From G965250275 sp965250275 (GTDB lineage: Bacteria; Pseudomonadota; Alphaproteobacteria; Rhodobacterales; Rhodobacteraceae), in the NCBI GenBank assembly GCA_965250275.1, contig OZ252297.1, positions 1,426,001 to 1,490,000 on the forward strand: a stretch of DNA of 64,000 nucleotides, given 5' to 3'. The translations under genes and the position numbers were made by a program. The notes beneath the pieces were generated by a model, which saw only the letters and a program-made list of their open reading frames with translations, had not been told where the DNA came from and did no database searches. Positions 8,431 through 17,100 of the stretch are shown in pieces (the first letter of the stretch is position 1; each line of letters starts with the position of its first letter).

Positions 8431-8790
8431 ATGAAATTTACCGAAGAACACGAGTGGCTGCTGCCCGAGGAAGATTTGATCGTGGTCGGCATCACCGAGC
8501 ATGCCGCCGAGCAACTGGGAGACGTCGTCTTTGTGGAACTGCCGGAAGTTGGCGCCGAAGTGACAAAGGACGAAGAGATCGTGGTGATCGAAAGCGTCAA
8601 GGCAGCCTCCGACATTCTGGCACCGCTGGATGGTGAAATTGTCGAAGTCAACGAGGCCATCGTCGACAACCCCGGGTTGGTGAACGAAGACGCCCAGGGC
8701 GGTGCATGGTTCTTCAAACTCAGACCGTCGGACCTGTCTCCGATGGACGAATACATGGATGAAGCGGCCTACAAAACCTTCATCGGATAG
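8431..8790 (+). CDS. gcvH: Glycine cleavage system H protein (lipoyl carrier)
   Basis: 119 residues, standard length. It carries the lipoyl arm on Lys57 in IESVKAASD and shuttles intermediates between P, T and L proteins. The conserved start FTEEHEW and the GDVVFVELPEVG stretch are present. It starts 19 bases after gcvT with AAGAAGGA upstream and is clearly in the same operon. Confidence 0.97.
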   Translation: MKFTEEHEWLLPEEDLIVVGITEHAAEQLGDVVFVELPEVGAEVTKDEEIVVIESVKAASDILAPLDGEIVEVNEAIVDNPGLVNEDAQGGAWFFKLRPSDLSPMDEYMDEAAYKTFIG

Positions 8791-8881
8791 GCCAACCGCC
8801 GCCGAGGCTTCGGCGCAAATGATTGAGCAAGTGGATGCGGTCGCAGCGCACTAAAGCGGCCTGCCTGATCACAGGGAGCAT

Positions 8882-11734
8882 ATGATGACATTTACCCCCA
8901 CCGACTATCTGCCCTACGACTTCGCAAACCGGCGTCATATTGGCCCGTCACCCGCAGAGATGGACGAGATGCTGTCGCTGCTGGGTGTTTCGGATCTTGA
9001 TACGCTGATCGATCAGACCGTGCCGAAAGCCATTCGACAGGCAGAGGGTTTGGACTTCGGCAAGCCTAAGTCAGAGCGTGAGCTGTTGCATCACATGCGG
9101 GTCACAGCGTCAAAGAACAAGGTTCTGACCTCGCTGATCGGTCAGGGATACTACGGTACGGTTACGCCTCCGGCCATCCAGAGAAACGTTCTGGAGAATC
9201 CGGCGTGGTACACGGCCTACACCCCTTATCAACCTGAGATTTCGCAGGGCCGGTTGGAAGCGCTTCTGAATTTCCAGACGATGGTCAGCGATCTGACAGG
9301 GTTGGAAATAGCCAACGCGTCCCTGCTCGACGAGGCAACTGCGGCTGCCGAGGCCATGACAATGGCGCAGCGCGTGTCAAAATCGAAGGCGGGTGCGTTC
9401 TTTGTTGATGAAAACTGCCATCCGCAAACCATCGCCGTGGTGCAGACCCGCGCGGCTCCACTCGGCATCGAGGTCATTGTCGACGCTCCGGAGAAAATGA
9501 ACGCAGCGGCCGTTTTTGGTGGTCTGTTCCAGTACCCGGGCACCTATGGTCACCTGCGTGACTTCAGTGAACCGATCGCCGCTTTGCACGCTGAGAAGGC
9601 AATCGGGATTGTCGCGGCGGATCCGCTTGCCCTGACCCTGCTGAAAGAGCCGGGTGCAATGGGCGCCGATATCGCTATCGGGTCAACGCAGAGGTTCGGC
9701 GTGCCGGTCGGGTATGGCGGGCCGCACGCGGCGTATATGGCGACCAAGCAGGACTACGCCCGGTCGATGCCCGGACGGCTCGTCGGGGTCAGCGTCGACA
9801 GCCACGGCAACCGTGCCTATCGTTTGTCTCTGCAAACCCGGGAACAGCATATCCGCCGGGAAAAGGCGACGTCGAATGTCTGCACAGCGCAAGCGCTGCT
9901 TGCGGTGATGGCTTCCTTTTATGCCGTGTTCCACGGGCCTGAGGGGCTGAAGGCCATTGCGCAGCGCATTCATCGCAAAACCACCCGCCTCGCCCGTGGG
10001 CTGGAAGCCGCCGGGTTCAAGGTCGAGCCGGAAAGCTTCTTCGACACAATCACGGTTGATGTGGGGCTTCTGCAGCGCGGAGTTTTGCAGGCCGCCGTGC
10101 GCGAGGGGCTGAACCTGCGGCGTGTCGGCGACACCAAGGTGGGCATTTCGCTGGACGAGCGGACCCGCCCGGCCACCATCGAAGCGGTCTGGCGCGCCTT
10201 CGGCATCATCATGCCGGATGATGATCTGACCCCCGAGTATCGTCTTCCGGATGCGCTGATCCGGCAAAGCACCTACCTTGAGCATCCCATTTTCCACATG
10301 AACCGCGCTGAAACAGAAATGATGCGGTACATGCGCCGGCTGGCGGATCGCGATCTGGCTTTGGATCGGGCAATGATTCCGTTGGGCTCATGCACGATGA
10401 AACTGAACTCTGCGGCGGAAATGATGCCGGTGAGTTGGCGTGAGTTTTCGCAACTGCATCCCTTCGCGCCTGCAGATCAGGCCCAAGGGTACGCAGAGCT
10501 GATCGACGATCTGAGCGCCAAACTTTGCGACATCACCGGGTATGCGGCCATCTCCATGCAACCCAACTCTGGTGCGCAGGGCGAATATGCCGGCTTGTTG
10601 ACCATTGCGGCCTGGCACCGGGCGCAGGGTCAGGGGCACAGAAACATCTGTCTGATCCCGATGAGTGCCCACGGCACCAATCCGGCCAGCGCGCATATGG
10701 TCGGCTGGAAAGTCGTGCCAGTGAAGTCTGCCGAAAACGGCGATATCGATCTGGAAGACTTCCGCGCTAAGGCCGAAAAGCACAGCGAAAACCTGGCGGG
10801 CTGCATGATCACCTATCCTTCGACCCACGGTGTCTTCGAAGAGACTGTGACCGAGGTCTGCGATATCACCCACGCGCATGGTGGGCAGGTCTACATTGAT
10901 GGCGCGAATATGAATGCGATGGTGGGCCTGTCGCGTCCCGGTGATCTGGGGGGTGATGTCAGCCACCTGAATCTGCACAAAACCTTTTGCATCCCACATG
11001 GCGGCGGTGGCCCCGGCATGGGACCAATCGGTGTGCAGGCGCATCTGGTTCCACATTTGCCGGGCCATCCCGTCACTGGGGGCACCGAAGGTCCGGTCTC
11101 TGCAGCCCCATACGGATCGCCGTCGCTGTTGCCGATCAGTTGGGCGTATTGCCTTTTGATGGGTGGTGAGGGTCTGACACAGGCCACGCGTGTGGCGATC
11201 CTGAACGCGAATTACATCGCCAAGCGGTTGGAGGGTGCTTTCGATGTGCTTTATCGCGGTGCGGGTGGCCGCGTGGCGCATGAGTGCATCATCGACACGC
11301 GACCCTTCGTTGAAAGCGCAGGGGTGACCGTGGATGACATCGCAAAACGTCTGATCGACTGCGGCTTCCATGCCCCCACCATGAGCTGGCCGGTTGCTGG
11401 TACCTTGATGATCGAGCCGACCGAAAGCGAGAACAAGGCAGAGCTCGACCGCTTCTGCGACGCGATGTTGGCCATTCGGGCAGAGATCCGAGAGATCGAA
11501 GAGGGGAAAAGCGACCGGGAAAACAATCCGCTCAAAAACGCCCCGCACACGATGGAAGATCTCGTGCGCGAATGGACACGACCGTATTCCCGTGAACAGG
11601 GGTGCTTCCCGCCGGGCGCGTTCCGCGTCGACAAATACTGGCCACCGGTGAACCGGGTCGACAACGTGTGGGGAGACCGGCATCTGGTGTGCACCTGCCC
11701 GCCGATGGATGCGTATGCCGAAGCGGCTGAGTGA
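8882..11734 (+). CDS. gcvP: Glycine cleavage system P protein (glycine dehydrogenase, decarboxylating)
   Basis: 950 residues, the single-chain form of the P protein. The PLP lysine is Lys700 in LHKTFCIPHGGGGPG. The N-terminal half starts with RHIGPS and contains the YTPYQPEISQGRLEALLNFQ-type region (read in short blocks). It decarboxylates glycine and loads aminomethyl on GcvH. The start is one of two adjacent ATG codons (8882 or 8885) after GGGAGCAT. There is a 91-base gap to gcvH, longer than gcvT-gcvH, but no other gene or terminator is seen. A strong terminator follows at 11780. Confidence 0.96.
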   Translation: MMTFTPTDYLPYDFANRRHIGPSPAEMDEMLSLLGVSDLDTLIDQTVPKAIRQAEGLDFGKPKSERELLHHMRVTASKNKVLTSLIGQGYYGTVTPPAIQRNVLENPAWYTAYTPYQPEISQGRLEALLNFQTMVSDLTGLEIANASLLDEATAAAEAMTMAQRVSKSKAGAFFVDENCHPQTIAVVQTRAAPLGIEVIVDAPEKMNAAAVFGGLFQYPGTYGHLRDFSEPIAALHAEKAIGIVAADPLALTLLKEPGAMGADIAIGSTQRFGVPVGYGGPHAAYMATKQDYARSMPGRLVGVSVDSHGNRAYRLSLQTREQHIRREKATSNVCTAQALLAVMASFYAVFHGPEGLKAIAQRIHRKTTRLARGLEAAGFKVEPESFFDTITVDVGLLQRGVLQAAVREGLNLRRVGDTKVGISLDERTRPATIEAVWRAFGIIMPDDDLTPEYRLPDALIRQSTYLEHPIFHMNRAETEMMRYMRRLADRDLALDRAMIPLGSCTMKLNSAAEMMPVSWREFSQLHPFAPADQAQGYAELIDDLSAKLCDITGYAAISMQPNSGAQGEYAGLLTIAAWHRAQGQGHRNICLIPMSAHGTNPASAHMVGWKVVPVKSAENGDIDLEDFRAKAEKHSENLAGCMITYPSTHGVFEETVTEVCDITHAHGGQVYIDGANMNAMVGLSRPGDLGGDVSHLNLHKTFCIPHGGGGPGMGPIGVQAHLVPHLPGHPVTGGTEGPVSAAPYGSPSLLPISWAYCLLMGGEGLTQATRVAILNANYIAKRLEGAFDVLYRGAGGRVAHECIIDTRPFVESAGVTVDDIAKRLIDCGFHAPTMSWPVAGTLMIEPTESENKAELDRFCDAMLAIRAEIREIEEGKSDRENNPLKNAPHTMEDLVREWTRPYSREQGCFPPGAFRVDKYWPPVNRVDNVWGDRHLVCTCPPMDAYAEAAE

Positions 11735-11779
11735 GGCGATAGCACCGAGAAAGGTTGCAGCGCATAGCTGAGACAAATG

Positions 11780-11806
11780 AACGGCGGCTTCTGGGCCGCC
11801 GTTTTC
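11780..11806. terminator. Terminator hairpin after gcvP
   Basis: AACGGCGGC-(6)-GCCGCCGTT is a perfect 9-base stem followed by TTCC. It lies between convergent gcvP and the reductase gene and, by its symmetry with A and T flanks, could serve both directions. Confidence 0.8.
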
Positions 11807-11810
11807 CTAT

Positions 11811-12746
11811 TCAGTACCCGAGCGCGCGGTCCACTTCGTGCAGCAGCGGCTGGCCTTCGCTCAACCGGCGGAAATTCTCTGCCACGTCGGCGAGCGCATC
11901 CCCCAGGTGCCATCCCGAAACGTGCGGCGTGATGGTGATGCCCGGGTGTGTCCAGAGTGGGCTTTCAGGAGGTAGCGGTTCCTGGCTCAGGACGTCCAGA
12001 ACGGCGTGCCCGGGTGTTCCCAGATCAAGCGCTTTGATCAATGCGTCTTCATCCACCAGATCGCCGCGACCGGCGTTGATCAACACTGCGCCGGGTTTCA
12101 TCAGCGCCAAACGCTGCGCGTCCAGCAGACCGCGCGTTTCTGCCGTGGATGGGAGAATCGCGCAGACATAGTCGCTCGTTGACAAAAGCTGGTCCAAGCC
12201 TTGTTGCCCGTGCAGGCACGTGATGCCGGGCAGGGTCTTCGGAGATCGGCTCCAGCCTTGCACCTGGAACTCCAGATCGCGAAACAGCGCTCCGGTCATG
12301 CCGCCGATGTGGCCAAGCCCAAGTACACCGACAACGGTCGACTCGGGCTCGCGCGGCTCAACGGGAGACCAACGGCGCGCGGCCTGCTCGTCGGCGTAAA
12401 AGCGCAATTGCCGTTCTTCACGCAGAACGTAAGCGAGGCAGAACTGTGCAATCTCTCGCGCGGGGGCCTTGGGCTTCAGGCGTGTCACGCGCACATGTGC
12501 CGGCAAGGCCGGATGCGCCACGATGGTTTCAACACCAGCGCCCAGTTTCTGGACCAGTTGCAGATTCGGAAGTGTGCCCGGCAGGTCACTGCGCAGGCGC
12601 GAAACGGCCAACATCGTGATTGAGTCCGGGTCACCCATGGCGTCAATCGTGCGCACATCGGCATTTGGCAGGTGCCGCAGAACGTCATCGCGGATTTCCG
12701 CTTCGCTCATCCAGCCTCCGTGGCCGATATCGATAAGAAGTGCCAT
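11811..12746 (-). CDS. ghrA: Glyoxylate/hydroxypyruvate reductase A-like D-2-hydroxyacid dehydrogenase
   Basis: 311 residues, the length of GhrA-type enzymes. NAD(P) motif GLGHIG at 143-148, substrate/catalytic arginine in INAGRGDLVDEDAL, and the late catalytic histidine in ITPHVSGWH. GhrA enzymes reduce glyoxylate to glycolate and hydroxypyruvate to glycerate with NADPH. This fits the surrounding glyoxylate/glycine genes, but specificity within the family is broad. It reads toward gcvP and away from the acyl-CoA dehydrogenase gene. Confidence 0.78.
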   Translation of the reverse strand: MALLIDIGHGGWMSEAEIRDDVLRHLPNADVRTIDAMGDPDSITMLAVSRLRSDLPGTLPNLQLVQKLGAGVETIVAHPALPAHVRVTRLKPKAPAREIAQFCLAYVLREERQLRFYADEQAARRWSPVEPREPESTVVGVLGLGHIGGMTGALFRDLEFQVQGWSRSPKTLPGITCLHGQQGLDQLLSTSDYVCAILPSTAETRGLLDAQRLALMKPGAVLINAGRGDLVDEDALIKALDLGTPGHAVLDVLSQEPLPPESPLWTHPGITITPHVSGWHLGDALADVAENFRRLSEGQPLLHEVDRALGY

Positions 12747-12879
12747 GCACGCCCCCTGTGTTTTTCCGGCGCAAACTGCACCGCGAGAATTGGATACGCA
12801 ACGTCATCCCGCACGCGGTGGACATTCCGCCGCCATGCGCGCACCTTGCAGCCAGACGGATTGATGGGAGGTACTTGAG

Positions 12880-14115
12880 ATGGATATGAATTTTGGCATG
12901 CGGGAGGAAAACCGCAAGCTTCTGGCACGTGTGGCGGAGGTGATCCGCGACGATGTCATGCCGATCGAAGAAGAGTACGCAGCAGAGATTGCCACGGGTG
13001 ATCGCTGGACCTTTACCGACCGTCAGACCGAGATTTTGGAAACCCTGAAAGCCAAGAACAAGGCCGAAGGCCTTTGGAACTTTTGGCTGACCGACAGTGA
13101 TAAGGGGTTTGGCCTGTCCACGGTCGAATACGCGCATTTCGCCGAAGAGATGGGCAAGACACCTTTGGGTGCGGAAGTGTTCAACTGCTCAGCGCCAGAC
13201 ACCGGCAACATGGAAGTCTTCGAGCGCTACGGCACCGAGAAGATGAAGAATGAGTGGCTCAAGCCGCTGCTGGAAGGGCAGATCCGCTCCGCTTATCTGA
13301 TGACCGAGCCGGACGTCGCCTCCTCGGATGCCACGAACATTAAGCTGTCTTGTGTCCGGGATGGCGATGAGTACGTCCTGAATGGTGAAAAGTATTGGGC
13401 GTCCGGTGCAGGGGATCCGCGCTGCAAGGTCTACATCGTCATGGTGCGGACGGGTGGTGACGAGTTGCCCAAGCACAAACGGCAGTCGATGATTGTGGTG
13501 CCCGCCGGAACCCCGGGAATCGAGATTCTGCGCCCGATGCTGGTCTATGGTCATGACGACGCGCCGCACGGCCATATGCATGTGCGCTTTACAGATGTCC
13601 GGGTCCCCGCCGAGAATCTGCTGGTGGGTGAAGGCAAAGGGTTCGAGATCTCCCAAGGGCGCCTGGGCCCGGGCCGCATCCACCATTGTATGCGCGCAAT
13701 TGGTCAGGCCGAAGCGGCGTTGGAACTGATGTGCCGTCGCTCGCTCTCCAAGGAAGCTTTCGGAAAGCCGCTGGCAAAACTTGGGGCGAATTACGACATC
13801 ATTGCCGAATGCCGCATGGAAATCGAAATGGCCCGTCTGCTGTGTCTGAAAGCGGCATGGTACATGGATCAGGGTGACCCGCGCGCCGCCGCGCCGTGGA
13901 TCAGTCAGATCAAGGTCGCCGCGCCTCGGGTGTCCCTGAAAGTGATCGACGAGGCCGTCCAGATGCATGGCGGGCAGGGGATCTCACAAGACACACCTCT
14001 GGCCATCGCATGGACTCACCAGCGCACCTTGCGTCTGGCTGACGGTCCCGACGCCGTGCACCGTCGGCAGGTCGCCCGGGCAGAATTGAAGAAGTACACT
14101 CAAGAGCCCGTGTAA
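12880..14115 (+). CDS. Acyl-CoA dehydrogenase, ACAD10/11-like
   Basis: 411 residues with the N-terminal helical domain, the middle beta-domain (AYLMTEPDVASSDATNI) and the C-terminal helical domain (QMHGGQGIS). The stretch from GHMHVRFTDVRVP through LGPGRIHHCMR is characteristic of the ACAD10/11-like subgroup, some members of which act on branched or 4-hydroxyacyl-CoA chains. It would pass electrons to ETF. No beta-oxidation partner is adjacent, so substrate is unknown. It starts at ATG about 8 bases after GGGAGG. Confidence 0.87.
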   Translation: MDMNFGMREENRKLLARVAEVIRDDVMPIEEEYAAEIATGDRWTFTDRQTEILETLKAKNKAEGLWNFWLTDSDKGFGLSTVEYAHFAEEMGKTPLGAEVFNCSAPDTGNMEVFERYGTEKMKNEWLKPLLEGQIRSAYLMTEPDVASSDATNIKLSCVRDGDEYVLNGEKYWASGAGDPRCKVYIVMVRTGGDELPKHKRQSMIVVPAGTPGIEILRPMLVYGHDDAPHGHMHVRFTDVRVPAENLLVGEGKGFEISQGRLGPGRIHHCMRAIGQAEAALELMCRRSLSKEAFGKPLAKLGANYDIIAECRMEIEMARLLCLKAAWYMDQGDPRAAAPWISQIKVAAPRVSLKVIDEAVQMHGGQGISQDTPLAIAWTHQRTLRLADGPDAVHRRQVARAELKKYTQEPV

Positions 14116-14120
14116 GTCTT

Positions 14121-14156
14121 GGTTCTGGCGCGGGGCAAGCGTTCCGCGCCAAGACC
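14121..14156. terminator. Hairpin between convergent genes
   Basis: TGGCGCGG-(10)-CCGCGCCA (14126-14151) is a perfect 8-base GC stem, extended by GGT/ACC with a mismatched pair between. There is no U-tract, so it is a stable hairpin rather than a textbook intrinsic terminator. Confidence 0.45.
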
Positions 14157-14224
14157 GGAGCCGCCAGCTAAGATCTCACGTACGATTCAAGCTGCGCTGC
14201 CAGTGCCGCTGTAGCGGTGCCGGT

Positions 14225-14875
14225 CTATTGGTACGCTTCAACGCCGCTGGCATTCATCGTATAGCTGACAGAAACGTCTGACCGGCCATCGACGAGCCAC
14301 AGGGAATGCACTTCCTGAGACGCTTCGATTTGCCCGCTGATCCAGACAGGGGTGAACAGACCTATGGCCTCGAATCCCTCAGGGTACTCCACGTGCACGA
14401 TCTGGTTCGCTGGCGGCGGCGGCACATGAATGCACGCGCCCACAGTTGGAACCAAAAGGAATTCAACCACTTTCTCCCCCTCGGTTTCCAGAGGCAGGAG
14501 ATAGCCGGGAAGCCGCACAGACTGACCAATCAAATCGGTGTTGGGGGTTGTCATGGCGAATCTGCGTTTGGCCATGACGATTTCGCGCTGTTCAAACAGC
14601 CAGTCTGCGTCCAGCCCATCCTCTTTCAACGCCGCACGCAGATCAGCCGCCTCTTGCCGCATGGCGTCGTCGGCGATGTCTGCCTGCAAAATCTCGATCC
14701 GGTACAGGTTTGCCATACGGGTCAGCTGGTCAAACTCCATATCGGCAAACGGGTCATGATAGGGTTCCATTGCAGGCACGAGATCCGCCCAGCCCAATTC
14801 CTTTGTCTCAGCGTCCAGGGCGGCGAGAGGGGTGGCCAACATGGCGGCCGCCAAAAAAACTGTGACTAGGCGCAT
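14225..14875 (-). CDS. DUF3299 periplasmic protein
   Basis: 216 residues with a signal peptide of about 19 residues (cleavage near PLAALDAE). The C-terminal half has the DUF3299-type stretches SVRLPGYLLPLE, VPTVGACIHVPPPPANQIVHV and VWISGQI. A conserved cysteine sits in GACIHVP. Function is unknown. It is the last gene of a three-gene run with a MacB-like permease and an ABC ATPase (18-base gap), so it is probably the periplasmic partner of that transporter. DUF3299 genes near ABC components suggest a metal or envelope role, but nothing in this sequence proves it. Confidence 0.8.
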   Translation of the reverse strand: MRLVTVFLAAAMLATPLAALDAETKELGWADLVPAMEPYHDPFADMEFDQLTRMANLYRIEILQADIADDAMRQEAADLRAALKEDGLDADWLFEQREIVMAKRRFAMTTPNTDLIGQSVRLPGYLLPLETEGEKVVEFLLVPTVGACIHVPPPPANQIVHVEYPEGFEAIGLFTPVWISGQIEASQEVHSLWLVDGRSDVSVSYTMNASGVEAYQ

Positions 14876-14893
14876 GATGTCAGGTCTCCGCTG

Positions 14894-16165
14894 TCAGATA
14901 TGGATCGTCAAACCATCAGCAACGGTGATCTTGTAGACACGGCGGGCAGGAATCAAGCTTGCACAGATGCCGCCCAGAAAAATCAGGGCCAACAGCAACA
15001 CTTCTCCCCACGTGGCTGGGCCGATCCCGATGCGTATTCCATAGCGCGCAGCAAGGAATGGATCGGCCACAGCAATGATGAGCGACAAAGCAAGGCAGCC
15101 CAGAACCAGCGAGATCACCATCACCATGGCCGCTTCCAACAGGATCAAGCTGAAAATGCGCATCGGCGTGGCCCCTACAGATCGGAGGATTGCAAACTCG
15201 CGTCGACGCGAGTCCAGTGTGGTGGACAGCATGACGACCATCCCGATCAGCCCCGCAAGCGCCACGGCCCCCGCCATAATCTGTAGCGCGGATTCCGCGG
15301 TTCTGGTGATCGACCACAGCTGAAGAAGCGCGGCGCCGGGTAAGACCCCGGTCAACGGCTCGTCGCGAAATTCGGAGAGCGCTCTTTGCACCGAAAGAAC
15401 AGCGCTTCGATTGGCCAGCCCGACATAGATGGCATCGACCGTGTTCGGTTTGTATTGCGGATCTGTCTCATGATCTTCGCTGCCCGAGTTAGGTTGTATC
15501 CCCAATGCCGCGAAAGGATCAGCGGCAACGGTCGCGCCAGCGTGAAGGGAATCGAACCCTTCGAGCGAGACAAACACCATCCGATCGATGGCCGTCCCTG
15601 TGCGGTCCAAAACGCCTGAAATCGTGAACGGCCACTCGTCATGAAGATCGAAAGCGACCGCGCCCGACCCATGCGCGTTCACGATGACGGAGCCAGGCGA
15701 ATAACCGAAGGCGTCAGCAACTTCTGCTCCGACGACGGCCTCCTTCGGGTTTCCAAACGGAACGCCATCGGAAAACCGCAAATCGGTCCCACCGCTATGC
15801 CGGACGTGTTGAAAATAGCTCGCGCGTGTCCCCGTTACCGGATACCCACGATGATTGTCGCCCAACATCAACGGCACTGCCCATGCTACCTGAGGCAGGT
15901 TCTCGACCATCTCAAAAGTCTTCCATTGCAGGCCGGGCCCAGCAGTACCGGTGCCGAAGACGGTGGCCATCAAGATCTGCACGTCATTGCCGCGGGGCCC
16001 GACAATCAGGTCGAGGCCGGACGCAGAGTTTGCAAAGCCCGCACGCGCTTCCACACGCAAGCGCTCGACGCCAAGGATCAACGCGGTGCTGAGCGCGATT
16101 GACAGAATGGTCAGCCCCACGGCGAAGCGCCGGTTCAAAAGGCTGCGCATGGCCAGCATGATCAT
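14894..16165 (-). CDS. MacB/FtsX-type ABC transporter permease
   Basis: About 423 residues from the ATG at 16165, which overlaps the ATPase stop codon as ATGA; an in-frame ATG lies three codons upstream. Layout: one N-terminal membrane segment (VGLTILSIALSTALILG), a large periplasmic domain of roughly 220 residues, then three membrane segments near the C-terminus, the FtsX/MacB arrangement. These permeases do mechanotransmission or lipoprotein/peptide export rather than classical import. Coupled translation with the ATPase indicates one complex. Confidence 0.85.
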   Translation of the reverse strand: MIMLAMRSLLNRRFAVGLTILSIALSTALILGVERLRVEARAGFANSASGLDLIVGPRGNDVQILMATVFGTGTAGPGLQWKTFEMVENLPQVAWAVPLMLGDNHRGYPVTGTRASYFQHVRHSGGTDLRFSDGVPFGNPKEAVVGAEVADAFGYSPGSVIVNAHGSGAVAFDLHDEWPFTISGVLDRTGTAIDRMVFVSLEGFDSLHAGATVAADPFAALGIQPNSGSEDHETDPQYKPNTVDAIYVGLANRSAVLSVQRALSEFRDEPLTGVLPGAALLQLWSITRTAESALQIMAGAVALAGLIGMVVMLSTTLDSRRREFAILRSVGATPMRIFSLILLEAAMVMVISLVLGCLALSLIIAVADPFLAARYGIRIGIGPATWGEVLLLALIFLGGICASLIPARRVYKITVADGLTIHI

Positions 16166-16854
16166 GGGGCACATTCCGATTGATTTAGGTCGGCAAAATC
16201 CACGACCCGATCAAAGTGTCGCTCAAGCCGGTGGTCATGGCTCACAAATATGAGCCCACTGCCCGAGGATTGACACTCGCGCAGCAAGAGTTCGATGAAT
16301 GCTGCCTTTGCGTCGTCGTCCAGGGCAGATGTTGGTTCGTCCGCAAGGACAAGCTCAGGGGCTCCGATGAGCGCGCGTGCGGCAGCGACACGTTGTTGCT
16401 GACCAATGCTCAGCTCTGCGGCGCGCGCATCGCGCATGTGATTTGCCTCAAGTCCCAGCTCGGTCAACAGCCGGTCGGCGGTTGCAGAAGCGTCCGGTCC
16501 GGCGCGTGTTCGGCGCCGTTCCGAAAACCTGCAGGGCAGTGTCACGTTTTCGTGGGCCGACAGCCACGGAATGAGGTTGAAGATCTGGAAGATCACGCCC
16601 AGATGATCGACCCGAAACCTGTCGCGGGCACTCATGCGCAGCGCCCCGACATCTGTGCCAGAAACAGTCACCGCCCCCGGACGCACGTCGATGGTTCCGG
16701 CGATGGCAGACAGAAAGGTGGACTTACCACAGCCGCTGGGGCCCTTGACGAAAACGTTCTCACCGTCGGCCAGATCGAACTCCGGAATGCTGAGCGTGGG
16801 ATCGGGATGATCCGGCCAGGCGTAATGCAGCGAGCGAAGGGTGACGATCGACAT
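16162..16854 (-). CDS. ABC transporter ATP-binding protein, LolD/MacB type
   Basis: 230 residues from the ATG at 16854; a longer frame to 16926 lacks family support. Walker A GPSGCGKS at 38-45, signature LSIGQQQR, Walker B LVLADEPTSALD, and a switch histidine in FVSHD. The LolD/MacB-like subfamily pairs with FtsX-type permeases. It is the first gene of the ATPase-permease-DUF3299 cassette, with the permease overlapping by four bases. Confidence 0.88.
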   Translation of the reverse strand: MSIVTLRSLHYAWPDHPDPTLSIPEFDLADGENVFVKGPSGCGKSTFLSAIAGTIDVRPGAVTVSGTDVGALRMSARDRFRVDHLGVIFQIFNLIPWLSAHENVTLPCRFSERRRTRAGPDASATADRLLTELGLEANHMRDARAAELSIGQQQRVAAARALIGAPELVLADEPTSALDDDAKAAFIELLLRECQSSGSGLIFVSHDHRLERHFDRVVDFADLNQSECAP

Positions 16855-17100
16855 GATAAAACGCGATGACCCTGATCTGGTGACGGAAACCGGTTGGTAA
16901 GAACTTGCCGCGCTCATAAGGCGCATTCAAGAGGCGTTCGGTGCTGCCGAAGGACGGTTGCGAGCGCTCTTGCCGCCACACCAATTGCCTTGAATCAATG
17001 GCGTTTCCGGCGGGACTGGCGCGATTCACCGGCTCTGCTAAGCTGATCGGTAGGCCGCGAAATCAAATGCGGCTGGAAAAACAAGACCGGGGTAGCTGCA

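Noticed and set aside
10388..11776. Antisense frame across gcvP
   Set aside because: Same reason; the forward P-protein is complete and in frame.
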